64,000 nucleotides of DNA from Alkalihalobacillus bogoriensis ATCC BAA-922. Lineage in GTDB: Bacteria; Bacillota; Bacilli; Bacillales; Bacillaceae_F. Below the pieces are notes generated by a model, which saw only the letters and a program-made list of their open reading frames with translations, was not told where the DNA came from and ran no database searches. The translations under genes were made by a program, and so were the position numbers. How positions within the stretch are numbered: the stretch's first letter is position 1; each line of letters begins with the position of its first letter. Positions 9,750-17,925 of this stretch are shown here, in pieces. The stretch is from NCBI RefSeq assembly GCF_000621445.1, contig NZ_KK211277.1, positions 186,001 to 250,000 of the forward strand, given 5' to 3'.

Positions 9750-10910
9750 CTATTTCACTAGTGAAACTATTTTTTGTGCACCGTCAGCCATTGAATCAGC
9801 TGAAGTGATGTTTAATCCAGATTCATTAAGAATCTTTTTACCTAAGTCAACATTTGTTCCTTCTAAGCGAACAACAAGTGGAATTTCTAAACCAACTTGT
9901 TTTGTTGCTTCAATAACACCTTCAGCAATAACATCACACTTCATAATTCCACCGAAAATATTAACAAAAATTCCTTTAACGTTTTCATCGGATAAAATAA
10001 TCTTAAAGGCTTCTGTTACTTTCTCAGCTGTAGCACCGCCCCCAACATCAAGGAAGTTAGCCGGATCACCATTGTAATGTTTAATGATATCCATAGTTGC
10101 CATTGCAAGACCTGCACCATTAACCATACATCCGATGTTTCCATCAAGTGAAATGTAACTTAAGTCATATTTAGATGCTTCAATTTCTTTTACATCTTCT
10201 TCGTCAAGGTCACGGTATTCAAGAATATCTTTTTGACGGTACAATGCATTCGAATCAAAGTTTAACTTTGCATCGAGTGCCATAACTTTACCATCGCCAG
10301 TTGTAACTAGTGGATTAATTTCAGCAATCGAACAATCTTTTTCTACGAACACTCTGTATAAACCGAGCATAAACTTTACTGCTTGGCCAACAAGTTCTTT
10401 AGGAATGTTAATATTAAAGGCTAAACGACGAGCTTGAAATCCTTGTAATCCAACAGCTGGGTCAATTACTTCTTTAAAGATCTTTTCAGGTGTCGCCTCA
10501 GCAACTTCTTCAATTTCAGTTCCACCCTCTTCAGAACCCATTAACACAACTCTTGAAGTGGCACGGTCAAGAACGAGCCCAATGTAGTACTCTTTTTTGA
10601 TATCGCATCCTTCTTCAATCAGTAAGCGCTTTACTTCTTTTCCTTCTGGTCCTGTTTGATGAGTTACTAAAGTTTTACCTAGTATCTCTTCAGCATATGT
10701 ACGAACCTCATCTAAGTTCTTTGCTACTTTAACTCCGCCAGCTTTTCCACGTCCACCAGCATGAATTTGAGCTTTTACAACACTCACTTGAGTGCCTAGT
10801 TCTTTTGCTGCTTCAACCGCTTCTTCTACTGAAAAAGCAACTTTACCATTTGGTACGGCAACCCCGTATTGTCTTAGGAGCTGCTTGCCTTGATACTCGT
10901 GGATATTCAT
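9750..10910 (-). CDS. sucC: Succinyl-CoA synthetase, beta subunit
   Basis: SucC carries the nucleotide-binding site of succinyl-CoA synthetase. The 386-residue protein has an ATP-grasp domain in the N-terminal half ([16 protein letters not shown] at the start, then [16 protein letters not shown] near 45) and the C-terminal ligase domain with [40 protein letters not shown] and [16 protein letters not shown] lies nine bases before the chosen ATG at 10908-10910; a longer frame reaching 10973 has no such support and exceeds the family length. It is the first gene of the sucCD pair. The upstream region carries a dyad that may be regulatory. Confidence 0.97.
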   Translation of the reverse strand: MNIHEYQGKQLLRQYGVAVPNGKVAFSVEEAVEAAKELGTQVSVVKAQIHAGGRGKAGGVKVAKNLDEVRTYAEEILGKTLVTHQTGPEGKEVKRLLIEEGCDIKKEYYIGLVLDRATSRVVLMGSEEGGTEIEEVAEATPEKIFKEVIDPAVGLQGFQARRLAFNINIPKELVGQAVKFMLGLYRVFVEKDCSIAEINPLVTTGDGKVMALDAKLNFDSNALYRQKDILEYRDLDEEDVKEIEASKYDLSYISLDGNIGCMVNGAGLAMATMDIIKHYNGDPANFLDVGGGATAEKVTEAFKIILSDENVKGIFVNIFGGIMKCDVIAEGVIEATKQVGLEIPLVVRLEGTNVDLGKKILNESGLNITSADSMADGAQKIVSLVK

Positions 10911-10934
10911 TCTCTCCATCCTCCTATCAATTGC

Positions 10935-10953
10935 ATGCAAATAATGTTTGCAT
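10935..10953. promoter_or_regulatory. Dyad in the sucC leader
   Basis: ATGCAAA-TAATG-TTTGCAT is a perfect 7-bp inverted repeat 25 bases upstream of the sucC start codon. It sits among further GCATGC-type palindromes (10933-10938 and near 10961-10966). A TACAAT -10-like box lies further upstream on the minus strand, at about 11010, with no good -35. It could be an operator or an mRNA hairpin; no known regulator motif was recognised. Confidence 0.35.
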
Positions 10954-11063
10954 GATGAATGCATGCCATTCATTAAAAAATAGTATGTTTTGGCAAACTC
11001 CTCTACTATTGTAACAATTTTTTGAACGTTTTGGGAGAGGAAAATGAAAAATATTTACGATGG

Positions 11064-11099
11064 GGACACAAAAGCTTATTTTCGTTCGCTTTTGTGTCC
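11064..11099. terminator. Hairpin downstream of the acidic small gene, no U tract
   Basis: GGACACAAAAGC (11064-11075) pairs perfectly with GCTTTTGTGTCC (11088-11099) around a 12-base loop, 22 bases after the stop of the gene ending at 11121. Neither strand has a proper U run after it, so its role in termination is uncertain. Confidence 0.45.
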
Positions 11100-11120
11100 T
11101 AATCCTTTTCATTATGCTCT

Positions 11121-11411
11121 CTATTTTTCTTTTTTTCTTTTCACATTTTCAAGATCAGGAGCTGTGCCAGTAAACGAATCATTTCCATAAGAAACATTTA
11201 TACTCGGATGCTGAAACATCGACCTTGGTGGAGTCATTTTCTCTTCAACAACTTCACAATCCTCCGACTCAACACGTAGACCAGAGTGGGCTAATGGTTT
11301 ATTTTCTTCTTCCACCCAATGATCACCTGACATAATAGCAGGATCGATCGTTTCGTCCCAATCATCTAATGGTGTTTTTGGGTTCGGATCAAACTCTCTT
11401 TTTTCTTTCAC
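11121..11411 (-). CDS. Small acidic hypothetical protein next to a SASP-like gene
   Basis: The function is not recognised. The 96-residue product is strongly acidic in its first two thirds (PLDDWDETIDPAIMSGDHW, then EEENK and EDCEVVEEK) and has a basic tail ending NVKRKKEK. No signal peptide or membrane segment is visible. It may belong to a Bacillaceae family of unknown function (DUF3905 is one candidate), which could not be checked. Its GTG start at 11409-11411 overlaps the TGA of the preceding SASP-like gene as GTGA, with GATGAGG just upstream, so translation is probably coupled. The pairing suggests, without proving, a spore-related role. Confidence 0.7.
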   Translation of the reverse strand: MKEKREFDPNPKTPLDDWDETIDPAIMSGDHWVEEENKPLAHSGLRVESEDCEVVEEKMTPPRSMFQHPSINVSYGNDSFTGTAPDLENVKRKKEK

Positions 11412-11605
11412 TTCGCCTCATCTCCTTTTTCTTTCTTTTTTGTTTGTTCTTTCGTTCCTTTTTTGGTCAATAGTCTTTTGGCCATGTCCACTGTGGCTTC
11501 CGTTTCATGTATAGAACGGAATATCCCAAATTCATGAGCGATTTCTTCTTTATATTTTTCCAAAAATGCCTCTACTTCTGGAATGACAAGAAGATTCTTT
11601 TTCAC
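11408..11605 (-). CDS. Divergent alpha/beta-type small acid-soluble spore protein
   Basis: Alpha/beta SASPs coat and protect spore DNA and are cut by the GPR protease at germination. The 65-residue product contains KNLLVIPEVEAFLEKYKEE followed by IAHEFGI, fitting the first SASP signature (K-x-E-I-A-x-E-F-G-I) and keeping the GPR-type Glu-Ile-Ala site. The second signature is degenerate: the usual Gly-Ser-Val-Gly-Gly is replaced by EATVD before MAKRLL, and the C-terminus is a lysine-rich tail. The start is a GTG at 11603-11605, seven bases after AAGGAG; a longer frame upstream lacks a binding site. It follows ylqH past a terminator and overlaps the next small gene by four bases. Family assignment is by motif, moderately sure; a DNA-binding role is uncertain. 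Confidence 0.68.
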   Translation of the reverse strand: MKKNLLVIPEVEAFLEKYKEEIAHEFGIFRSIHETEATVDMAKRLLTKKGTKEQTKKKEKGDEAK

Positions 11606-11674
11606 AAGAACACTCCTTTCAAACTTACCATTATCGGTTAGTTTACCCAACTTTCTAATTTTGTTCGTGAGTAT

Positions 11675-11707
11675 AAAAAAAAAGAATATACCAAAGGTTG
11701 GTTATTC
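11675..11707 (-). terminator. Terminator after ylqH
   Basis: On the minus strand GAATAACCAA pairs with TTGGTATATTC (one bulged A) around a CCT loop at 11684-11707, followed by nine T residues (11675-11683). It should end the ylqG-ylqH transcript and insulate the SASP-like gene. Confidence 0.85.
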
Positions 11708-11734
11708 CTTTTTGTACATTCTTTAGTATATGTT

Positions 11735-12007
11735 TTATGAATGTTGTTTATCAATTTGATATACAAATGCAAATACTTCTGCAACTACTTCATACAGTTC
11801 GACTGGAATCGTTTCGTTAATTTCTAACTTCGATAACAACTCTACTAAATTAGGGTCTTCTTGAATGGGTAAATGATGTTCCTTCGCTTTTGCAATGATT
11901 TCGTCTGCAACAAGTCCCTTCCCTTTTGCTACAACTTTTGGCGCTTGATCTTTCTTTTCATCGTATTGTAGGGCAATTGCTTGTTTTTTCAATGTTTCTT
12001 TTCTCAT
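11735..12007 (-). CDS. ylqH: YlqH, free-standing FlhB C-terminal-like protein
   Basis: The 90-residue protein resembles only the cytoplasmic C-terminal part of FlhB/YscU/EscU export-gate proteins. Its sequence QAIALQYDEKKDQAPKVVAKG corresponds to the segment right after the NPTH autocleavage site of FlhB, and the LPIQEDPNL, IPVELYEVVAEVFAFVYQ motifs match the rest of that domain. There is no NPTH itself and no membrane segment, so it looks like the post-cleavage fragment encoded as a separate gene. Its ATG overlaps the stop of ylqG by four bases (ATGA), implying translational coupling. The physiological role is unknown; a link to flagellar or another secretion switch is an inference from the fold. 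Confidence 0.85.
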   Translation of the reverse strand: MRKETLKKQAIALQYDEKKDQAPKVVAKGKGLVADEIIAKAKEHHLPIQEDPNLVELLSKLEINETIPVELYEVVAEVFAFVYQIDKQHS

Positions 12008-13725
12008 ATCCGAACATCAACCCCTTCATAGGAAACTTTTGACCCATACGTGTTTTTAATCGGAGAAGCAGTAGTTTCTTTTACTGTAACCCAATTGACA
12101 GATGACAACTGATAGTCAATATTCGTTAACTTTGATTTTAATACAGCTTGTAGAGCAGCAAGTGCTTTTGGTTTAGGGTGTTCATTAAAAATTTGAATCG
12201 AAACGATTTTTTTTTGTATTTGAACATCAATGATCGTCTCATGTAGCTTTTCTAATTGTAAATAAAATAAAATTCTACAATGCTCTTTATCAATTTGGCC
12301 ATCTTTCGTCTTTTTACCTTCCCACTGAATCGTAACGTCTGTTTGATGATTGCCTAATTGTAATGGAATTTGTAGTGCGAGTTGATGAAATGGCCCTGTT
12401 TGCTCGCTGGCAATTAATTGTTGGCCTGTAATTCGAGATAACATTGCCTCTGCCTGTTGTTTCAGTGTTTGATTTGTTTCAAGCTGGACAAGTTGAAGAA
12501 GCAAAGATTTCATACTTTCTCCTTGTAACGGTATCTTGCCACTTTGCGCTTCAAACATTTTTAGTAATTCATTTTCATGGGTAAAACCAACTGTTTTCAT
12601 AATCGATGTTACCAATGATAAAAATCCATTACGAATATTTTCTCTAGCGTCACGGTCGAGCAAAGACGCAATTATATTTTTTTCTGTTTCTTGAATCGGC
12701 TCCGCGAGTAACTGGCTTAACTTTTGGTGTACACCGTCAACTGTTACTCCTTGCGTGACCAATGATAATAGCTGCTGTGCCTGTAGATGTGATTTCGCAT
12801 CATTTGTGACTGACAATTGGCTCATAAACAACCGAAACATAGCTTGTGGCTCAGTCGAACGAAACTGTTCTAAACCATTTGCAAATCCTGGCCAAAGCTC
12901 ATTCACAATCTTTTGATTGTTACCTTTTAAAATAGCATCTTTAAATTGATTATAAAAAAGAGCAGGCTCTTTTACTACATCGGTCTTTTGCAAAAGGTTC
13001 ATTAAAATCAATCGGTTTTCTTCACGTTGTTCCACACTTAAAGATTGAAGAAGACGAGCAATCGGAGAAGTGTGGCTTGGCACAGCCACCGATTCAGTTA
13101 AGTGACGCAGCGCTTCCACAAGTTTTCCTTTTTCAGGACTATCGATCTTTATTTGATTTAGCCATTGTGTCATTTGCTGCAAAAGAGGTTCTTTTGTTTG
13201 AGTAGCAGAAAACGCCTCAAATAAAGAAAGTTTAAGTGGGATATTTCGTTCGATCATTTGTTGTATGAGCGCTAAGTTCCCTTTTGATAGTCCATGCTTT
13301 TCAATAATTTGACTTGCACCTTGGAGCATTTCCTTTGAAAATGGAACGTGCATATTTGAAAAATGGCGTACTAATTGTTCATTCGTTTTCGTGTTTGGAA
13401 GTCCTAATTGTTGAAGAATGGAAGCTTGTAGTCCAGTCGTTTGTTGGCTACTACTTGCTTCTCTTCCTTGCCATTGTCCTAACACTTTTAATTTTGGTAT
13501 TCCTGTATCTGGCTGAACTTCAAACCAATAAGATAAACCCGCTGTTAAAGCTGCTTCAAGTCGAGCTGTAACGGTCATCGTCCCGATTCGAAGTGCGGCT
13601 ACATTATTCGGGAATAATTTTTGAACTTGCCCTTGAAAAACTTGTCCAGGAGTAAGATTCACTTGTCGCACAGCCACTGTTGTACTTTTTGCTATTGATG
13701 ATTGTTGTATGGATGACGGATACAT
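12004..13725 (-). CDS. ylqG: YlqG-like protein with a possible FliK-type C-terminal domain
   Basis: The exact function is unknown. The 573-residue protein starts with a region like VNLTPGQVFQGQVQKLFPN (about 23-41) suggestive of a small beta fold, followed by a long Gln-, Leu- and Lys-rich helical middle (about 90-420), and a C-terminal domain (about 450-560) with LALQIPLQLGN, DVTIQWEG, HCRILFYLQLEKL and VQKK-like strands. That C-terminal pattern resembles the hook-length control (FliK C-terminal) fold. There is no signal peptide. AGGGGGAG precedes the ATG. Its coupling to ylqH, an FlhB C-terminal homologue, supports this reading, because FliK acts on FlhB's C-terminal domain during export switching. 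Domain assignment is from reading only. Confidence 0.75.
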   Translation of the reverse strand: MYPSSIQQSSIAKSTTVAVRQVNLTPGQVFQGQVQKLFPNNVAALRIGTMTVTARLEAALTAGLSYWFEVQPDTGIPKLKVLGQWQGREASSSQQTTGLQASILQQLGLPNTKTNEQLVRHFSNMHVPFSKEMLQGASQIIEKHGLSKGNLALIQQMIERNIPLKLSLFEAFSATQTKEPLLQQMTQWLNQIKIDSPEKGKLVEALRHLTESVAVPSHTSPIARLLQSLSVEQREENRLILMNLLQKTDVVKEPALFYNQFKDAILKGNNQKIVNELWPGFANGLEQFRSTEPQAMFRLFMSQLSVTNDAKSHLQAQQLLSLVTQGVTVDGVHQKLSQLLAEPIQETEKNIIASLLDRDARENIRNGFLSLVTSIMKTVGFTHENELLKMFEAQSGKIPLQGESMKSLLLQLVQLETNQTLKQQAEAMLSRITGQQLIASEQTGPFHQLALQIPLQLGNHQTDVTIQWEGKKTKDGQIDKEHCRILFYLQLEKLHETIIDVQIQKKIVSIQIFNEHPKPKALAALQAVLKSKLTNIDYQLSSVNWVTVKETTASPIKNTYGSKVSYEGVDVRI

Positions 13726-13745
13726 CTTACTCCCCCTTTTGCTTT

Positions 13746-14504
13746 CTACATTTCGCTAATTGGACGAAATGATTTTCGGTGTTCTTCTATTATGCCGTAA
13801 CGTTCAATCGCTTCTAAATGCTCTTTTGTTCCATAACCCATATGACTATCAAAACCATATTGAGGATAACGTTTGGCTACTTGTTCCATATATTTATCTC
13901 TTGTCACTTTTGCTATAATGGAGCTCGCTGCAATGCTAATGCTTTTTTGATCTCCTTTAATAATTGATGTTTGCTCAATCGGAATCGGCAATTTCATCGC
14001 ATCAATGAGAAGATGTTGGGGTTGCTTTTTTAATAAGTGAACGGCTTGGCACATTGCCTTTTTTGTTGCTTCATAAATATTTAATGTATCAATTTCATCT
14101 GCATGAATCATACTAACACTGCACGCTATTGCCTCTTTTTCTATCATTTCAAAAAAATACTCTCTTTTTTGTTTCGATAGTTTTTTTGAATCAGTTAAAC
14201 CAGGTAAATAAAACGATTCAGGTAAAATTACCGCTGCACAAACGACTGGTCCTGCTAATGGTCCTCGTCCGACTTCATCTATCCCAGCTATGTATGTGAC
14301 TCCTTGTTCTCTTACTTTCATCTCATATTGCAACATTTCTTGAAACTGTTCAAATAATTGGTTCTCATGAGCTTTTCTTTTTTCATATCGATCAAGTAGT
14401 TTCTTGACTCCTTGTCGCGGGTCATGTTTCAGAGCGTTCATCCATTCTTCTGCATCCTCAGACATCAACAACTGCTCGATTTCTTTAATCGTCTTTTGTT
14501 CCAA
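13746..14504 (-). CDS. rnhB: Ribonuclease HII
   Basis: RNase HII removes misincorporated ribonucleotides and RNA primers from DNA. The catalytic core begins near residue 66 with [20 protein letters not shown], with the acidic active-site residues in DEVGRG, and continues with [42 protein letters not shown] and [15 protein letters not shown]. The start is taken as TTG at 14502-14504, six bases after GGTGGGG; this gives 252 residues and an N-terminus ([12 protein letters not shown]) aligning with B. subtilis RnhB. An ATG at 14568-14570 is possible but lacks a ribosome-binding site, and still longer frames run into the rbgA terminator. The call of the enzyme is secure, the start moderately so. 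Confidence 0.93.
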   Translation of the reverse strand: MEQKTIKEIEQLLMSEDAEEWMNALKHDPRQGVKKLLDRYEKRKAHENQLFEQFQEMLQYEMKVREQGVTYIAGIDEVGRGPLAGPVVCAAVILPESFYLPGLTDSKKLSKQKREYFFEMIEKEAIACSVSMIHADEIDTLNIYEATKKAMCQAVHLLKKQPQHLLIDAMKLPIPIEQTSIIKGDQKSISIAASSIIAKVTRDKYMEQVAKRYPQYGFDSHMGYGTKEHLEAIERYGIIEEHRKSFRPISEM

Positions 14505-14581
14505 CTTGTTCCCCACCAATCTCTTTCTTATATCGGTTTGTACTCCACTTTCGTTAATAAACACTTTCATTTTACGCTTAC

Positions 14582-14621
14582 AAAAAAGGTTAGCATCGGC
14601 CAATTGGACCAACTGCTAACC
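14582..14621 (-). terminator. Terminator after rbgA
   Basis: On the minus strand GGTTAGCA pairs with TGCTAACC (14588-14621 overall) with an inner GGCCAATTGG-type palindrome, followed by TTTTTT (14582-14587). It starts five bases after the rbgA stop and separates rbgA from rnhB. Confidence 0.9.
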
Positions 14622-14625
14622 AAGT

Positions 14626-15492
14626 TTACAAAGTATTTGAAGACGTAATATTCGGTGTTTCTAATGAAATTCGCCCTAACGTACCAGAGCGTAATTCACG
14701 CAATATGATTTCAGCAGCCTTATCGTAATCAATATACCCACCGCCTAACAAACACCCTCGTTTTCTGCCAATCTCATCAAACACTTCAATTCCTTCATCT
14801 GGTAGTTCCGCTAACTTATAGCGGTCTTTTAAGACGGTTGGATATTCATCTTTTAAATATGTAATAACAAATAAAGCAATATCTTGGAAGTCTAACAATT
14901 CATCTTTAATTGCACCTGTAGCGGCTAGGCGATAACCAATTAGCTGGTCTTCAAACTTGGGCCATAAAATTCCGGGTGTATCCAAAAGTTCTAGTTCCGT
15001 CCCTACTTTAATCCATTGTTGTTGTTTTGTAATACCAGGACGGTCACCCGTTTTTGCAATTTTTTTAACAGCTAGTCGGTTAATAAGCGTACTTTTTCCA
15101 ACGTTTGGGATTCCTAATATCATCGCACGAATAGCACGCGGCTTCATGCCTCTTGATTTCATCTTTTCTAACATTGGTGCTGCAAGGCTTTGACAAGCAC
15201 TAGATATTCCTGAAACCCCTTTTCCTGTTTGACTATCAATTGCTAGCACTTTTGCCCCTTTATCTTCAAAATAAGCTTTCCATTTTGATGTGACATTAGG
15301 ATCAGCTAAGTCTGCTTTATTTAAAAGTACTAATCTTGGTTTATGAGCTACGATTTCATCAATCATTGGATTTCTAGATGCAAGGGGAACTCTAGCATCA
15401 AGTAACTCAATGACAACATCAATTAGTTTTAACTTCTCAGTTACTTCCCTTCTTGCTTTCGCCATATGCCCAGGAAACCATTGAATTGTCAT
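14626..15492 (-). CDS. rbgA: Ribosome biogenesis GTPase RbgA (YlqF)
   Basis: RbgA is required for a late step of 50S subunit assembly in Bacillus. The 288-residue protein shows the circularly permuted G motifs: G4 LLNKADLAD near 57 precedes G1 [12 protein letters not shown] near 130 and G3 DTPGILWP near 175, with [12 protein letters not shown] as the switch region. The N-terminus [16 protein letters not shown] is family-invariant. The ATG ending at 15492 is preceded by GAGGTAGGTG; a GTG three codons upstream is within that site. It follows the signal peptidase gene by only nine bases and ends in a strong terminator. Proximity to rplS fits a role in large-subunit assembly. Confidence 0.97.
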   Translation of the reverse strand: MTIQWFPGHMAKARREVTEKLKLIDVVIELLDARVPLASRNPMIDEIVAHKPRLVLLNKADLADPNVTSKWKAYFEDKGAKVLAIDSQTGKGVSGISSACQSLAAPMLEKMKSRGMKPRAIRAMILGIPNVGKSTLINRLAVKKIAKTGDRPGITKQQQWIKVGTELELLDTPGILWPKFEDQLIGYRLAATGAIKDELLDFQDIALFVITYLKDEYPTVLKDRYKLAELPDEGIEVFDEIGRKRGCLLGGGYIDYDKAAEIILRELRSGTLGRISLETPNITSSNTL

Positions 15493-15501
15493 TGTTTTCA
15501 C

Positions 15502-16053
15502 CTACCTCACTATACGTATATCTGAAAAAGGCCAAAAAACAATATTAGCTTTTCCAACAATTTCATCAATCGGAATTAGTCCAATATCTCGACTATCTAA
15601 ACTACGCTGCCGGTTATCTCCCATTACAAATAAATATCCTTCTGGTACACTTACTTCGTTTGTAACTTCTTGAAGAGTAAAATCATACGTAAGTTTCCCG
15701 CCAGCTAGTTGATTTTTTAATTCATCTAAGTATGGTTCATCATACGGTTCATTGTTAATATATAAAATATCATCTTCATAAACAATCGTATCGCCTGGCA
15801 AACCAATGACCCGTTTAATATAATCCTTTTCTTCTGTTGCGTGAAAGACAACAATATCAAAACGGTCAGGTTCACTAATAGTGTAGCCGATTTTATTCAC
15901 AATCATGCGGTCACTATGGTGAAGAGTCGGCATCATTGACTCACCTTCAACCACAATTGGAGCAAAAAAGAAAAATCGTATTAATACAGCTAGTAACAAC
16001 GCAATAATAAGCGCCTTAATCCATTCAAGTGTTTCACTTTTTCCCCTGACCAT
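15502..16053 (-). CDS. lepB: Type I signal peptidase
   Basis: This membrane-bound serine-lysine peptidase removes signal peptides of secreted proteins. The 183-residue protein has one N-terminal membrane segment (about 12-31, WIKALIIALLLAVLIRFFFF), then the catalytic Ser39 in EGESMMPTL and the general base Lys80 in YIKRVIGLPGD, followed by the family boxes VPEGYLFVMGDNR and SLDSRDIGLI. These are the Bacillus SipS/SipT type motifs. The chosen ATG at 16051-16053 lies seven bases from GGAGGAG; an upstream frame adds 17 residues without support. B. subtilis has no such gene between rplS and rbgA, so the position differs from that model genome, although the same order occurs in some other bacilli as far as I recall. 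Confidence 0.95.
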   Translation of the reverse strand: MVRGKSETLEWIKALIIALLLAVLIRFFFFAPIVVEGESMMPTLHHSDRMIVNKIGYTISEPDRFDIVVFHATEEKDYIKRVIGLPGDTIVYEDDILYINNEPYDEPYLDELKNQLAGGKLTYDFTLQEVTNEVSVPEGYLFVMGDNRQRSLDSRDIGLIPIDEIVGKANIVFWPFSDIRIVR

Positions 16054-16137
16054 TGAAAAACTCCTCCACTTTAACGTATACATATGTAAAAACGTACTAG
16101 GCATATATTATGTCAGTATGTATTTCTTCATTTATCC

Positions 16138-16195
16138 TTCTAGAGTAAGCTTTCATAGCTTCGCTGCTAGACCAAAATTTATATACTTTCTTATC
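16138..16195. repeat. Intergenic palindromic repeat, copy 1
   Basis: A 58-base segment beginning TTCTAGAGTAAGCTTTCA and ending CTTTCTTATC is about 80% identical by eye to 25858-25916. Both copies contain the AAGCTTTNAAGCTT-type palindrome core and a conserved CTTTCTTATC end, and both lie directly beside a terminator (here of rplS), outside any gene. No open frame with a ribosome-binding site covers it. Confidence 0.7.
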
Positions 16196-16199
16196 GTTT

Positions 16200-16227
16200 A
16201 AAAAAAGGAGCTTGTGAAACAAGCCCC
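16200..16227 (-). terminator. Terminator after rplS
   Basis: On the minus strand GGGGCTTG (16220-16227) pairs with CAAGCTCC (16207-16214, one G-U pair) around a 5-base loop, followed by seven T residues (16200-16206), 15 bases after the rplS stop. Confidence 0.9.
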
Positions 16228-16241
16228 TTCTTTTTTCTTTA

Positions 16242-16586
16242 TTATCGGATTTCTTTAATACGGGCAGCTTTACCACGTAGGTTACGTAAGTAGTAAAGTT
16301 TCGCACGACGTACTTTACCGCGACGCTTCACTTCAATCTTAGCGATTTTCGGTGAATGTAATGGGAATGTACGTTCAACACCTACTCCGTATGAGATTTT
16401 ACGAGCTGTGAATGTTTCACTTACACCAGTACCACGGCGTTTAATAACAACACCTTCGTATACCTGAATACGCTCACGATTCCCCTCAACAACTTTTACG
16501 TGAATACGTAAAGTGTCTCCAGGACGAAATTCAGGAAGATCAGTGCGTAATTGCTCTTGAGTAATTTCACGGATAACGTTGTTCAT
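16242..16586 (-). CDS. rplS: 50S ribosomal protein L19
   Basis: L19 sits at the 30S-50S interface of the large subunit. The 114-residue protein shows family blocks near the N-terminus ([27 protein letters not shown]), the central [13 protein letters not shown] and the C-terminal basic segment with [27 protein letters not shown]. The ATG is preceded by GGAAGGAG. It has its own promoter and a structured leader downstream of trmD and its own terminator, so it can be expressed apart from the rpsP/trmD genes as well as by readthrough. The call is secure. Confidence 0.98.
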   Translation of the reverse strand: MNNVIREITQEQLRTDLPEFRPGDTLRIHVKVVEGNRERIQVYEGVVIKRRGTGVSETFTARKISYGVGVERTFPLHSPKIAKIEVKRRGKVRRAKLYYLRNLRGKAARIKEIR

Positions 16587-16605
16587 ATTATTCCACTCCT
16601 TCCAT

Positions 16606-16664
16606 ACAGATGCTCATTCCAGTTTTATGACTGCAGCGGAACATCTTGATCAGGCCTAAGCCAC
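16606..16664 (-). ncRNA. Candidate L19 leader structure upstream of rplS
   Basis: Between the promoter and rplS the transcript can form a stem from AGATG-TTCC (16638-16646) with GGAATGAG-CATCT (16608-16620), enclosing a CTGCAG-containing loop region. A ribosomal-protein leader (L19 leader) is known at this place in Firmicutes. The pairing is seen; the family match is inferred from position and was not tested against a covariance model. Confidence 0.5.
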
Positions 16665-16671
16665 AAAAAAA

Positions 16672-16700
16672 ATCATACCATATTATAGGTGCAAGAGCAA
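16672..16700 (-). promoter_or_regulatory. Promoter of rplS
   Basis: TTGCTC (16695-16700) and TATGAT (16672-16677) on the minus strand are spaced by 17 bases, downstream of the trmD stop and just upstream of the structured rplS leader. Confidence 0.65.
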
Positions 16701-16717
16701 GCTATTACCGCTATCTT

Positions 16718-17404
16718 CTACTGTTTTTTTTGCTTTTTTAATAAATCTGGTCGTCTCATCTCTGTTCGCTTTCTCGATTGTTCTTGTCGCCATTGTTCAA
16801 TGCGCTCGTGATGTCCAGATAACAGGACATCAGGTACTTTCATTCCTCGAAAGTCAGCCGGTCTAGTATATTGAGGATGTTCTAGCAAGCCTGTTGAAAA
16901 AGAGTCTGTAATCGCTGACTGTTGATTTCCTAAAACACCAGGTAACAGTCTCGTTACACTGTCAGCAATAACCATTGCCCCTATTTCTCCACCTGTTAGA
17001 ATATAGTCGCCTATGGATATTTCATCCGTAACGAGATGTTGACGAATTCGTTCATCGTAGCCCTCATAATGACCACAAATAATAATTAAATGATCTTCTT
17101 TTGCCAGTTCTTCTGCCTTTTGTTGTGTATAAGTTTCTCCTTGTGGACACATCAAAATCACTCTCGGCTTAGCCTCATTCGCTAAATCATGAACAGCGTC
17201 AAACAATGGCTGTGGTGTCAACACCATGCCTGCTCCACCACCATAAGGATAATCATCCACTTTTTTATGCTTGTTTACCGAATAATCACGGAAATTAACA
17301 ACACGGTATTGCACCACATTTTTTTCCTGGGCATGCTTTAGCATCGACGTTCCAAATACCCCTTGAAACATTTCTGGAAACAATGATAATATATCGATTT
17401 TCAC
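16718..17404 (-). CDS. trmD: tRNA (guanine-37-N1)-methyltransferase TrmD
   Basis: TrmD makes m1G37 next to the anticodon, preventing +1 frameshifts. The 228-residue SPOUT enzyme has its N-terminal knot domain with [52 protein letters not shown] and [11 protein letters not shown], then the helical C-terminal domain with LEHPQYTRP. The start is a GTG at 17402-17404, two bases after the rimM stop; its GAGGGGC ribosome-binding site is inside the rimM end. This tight arrangement couples it to rimM as in other bacteria. At 228 residues it is slightly shorter than the B. subtilis protein at its C-terminus. Confidence 0.97.
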   Translation of the reverse strand: MKIDILSLFPEMFQGVFGTSMLKHAQEKNVVQYRVVNFRDYSVNKHKKVDDYPYGGGAGMVLTPQPLFDAVHDLANEAKPRVILMCPQGETYTQQKAEELAKEDHLIIICGHYEGYDERIRQHLVTDEISIGDYILTGGEIGAMVIADSVTRLLPGVLGNQQSAITDSFSTGLLEHPQYTRPADFRGMKVPDVLLSGHHERIEQWRQEQSRKRTEMRRPDLLKKQKKQ

Positions 17405-17406
17405 AG

Positions 17407-17925
17407 TTATATTAGCCCCTCAAGTAAATGAATCGTAATTCTTTTTTCAGTCGGCTTTACTTCTTTCACAACACTATCAATGTAAGGAATTAAAATATCT
17501 TTTCCGGGCCCCTTTTGTTGGATTACCCAAACATCATTAGCCCCTGGGGATAAAATTTCTTTCACCTTGCCTAACTCTTGACCCTCTTCTGTAAAAACAG
17601 AACAACCAATGATTTCATGATAATAATATTCATCATCTTCTAACACACCGAGCTCTGTTTCAGAAATTTTTAATAGACCACCTTTAAATGGCTCAACTTG
17701 ATTAATCGATGTATACTCGTCAAATTGTAACAAATGAAAATTTTTATGTTTCCGGTGAGTCTTTATTGTCACTTCAATAAGGTTGTCTGAATTCGGTGGT
17801 TCAACAAATAACGTCTTTCCTACGACAAAACGCTCGTCTTCAAAATCTGTTGTTGAGATTACACGTATCTCTCCTTGAATGCCATGTGTATTTACGATTT
17901 TTCCTACTCTAAACCAATTTGTCAT
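17407..17925 (-). CDS. rimM: 16S rRNA processing protein RimM
   Basis: RimM assists maturation of the head of the 30S subunit and binds ribosomal protein S19. The 172-residue product has the N-terminal RimM beta-barrel ([19 protein letters not shown], about 3-21) and the C-terminal PRC-barrel ([35 protein letters not shown]). The ATG at 17923-17925 follows GGAAGG; a longer frame adds 13 residues without family support. It overlaps the end of ylqD by 17 bases and trmD follows after two bases, giving a compact ylqD-rimM-trmD unit. Confidence 0.96.
   Translation of the reverse strand: MTNWFRVGKIVNTHGIQGEIRVISTTDFEDERFVVGKTLFVEPPNSDNLIEVTIKTHRKHKNFHLLQFDEYTSINQVEPFKGGLLKISETELGVLEDDEYYYHEIIGCSVFTEEGQELGKVKEILSPGANDVWVIQQKGPGKDILIPYIDSVVKEVKPTEKRITIHLLEGLI

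Noticed and set aside
14505-14612. N-terminal extension of rnhB
   Set aside because: The extension runs into the rbgA terminator hairpin and lacks a ribosome-binding site; the TTG at 14504 with GGTGGGG fits better.
16097-16306. Open frame of 69 codons spanning the rplS 3' end
   Set aside because: It overlaps rplS and its terminator and runs through the palindromic repeat; it has no ribosome-binding site. It is a frame made by the repeat, not a gene.
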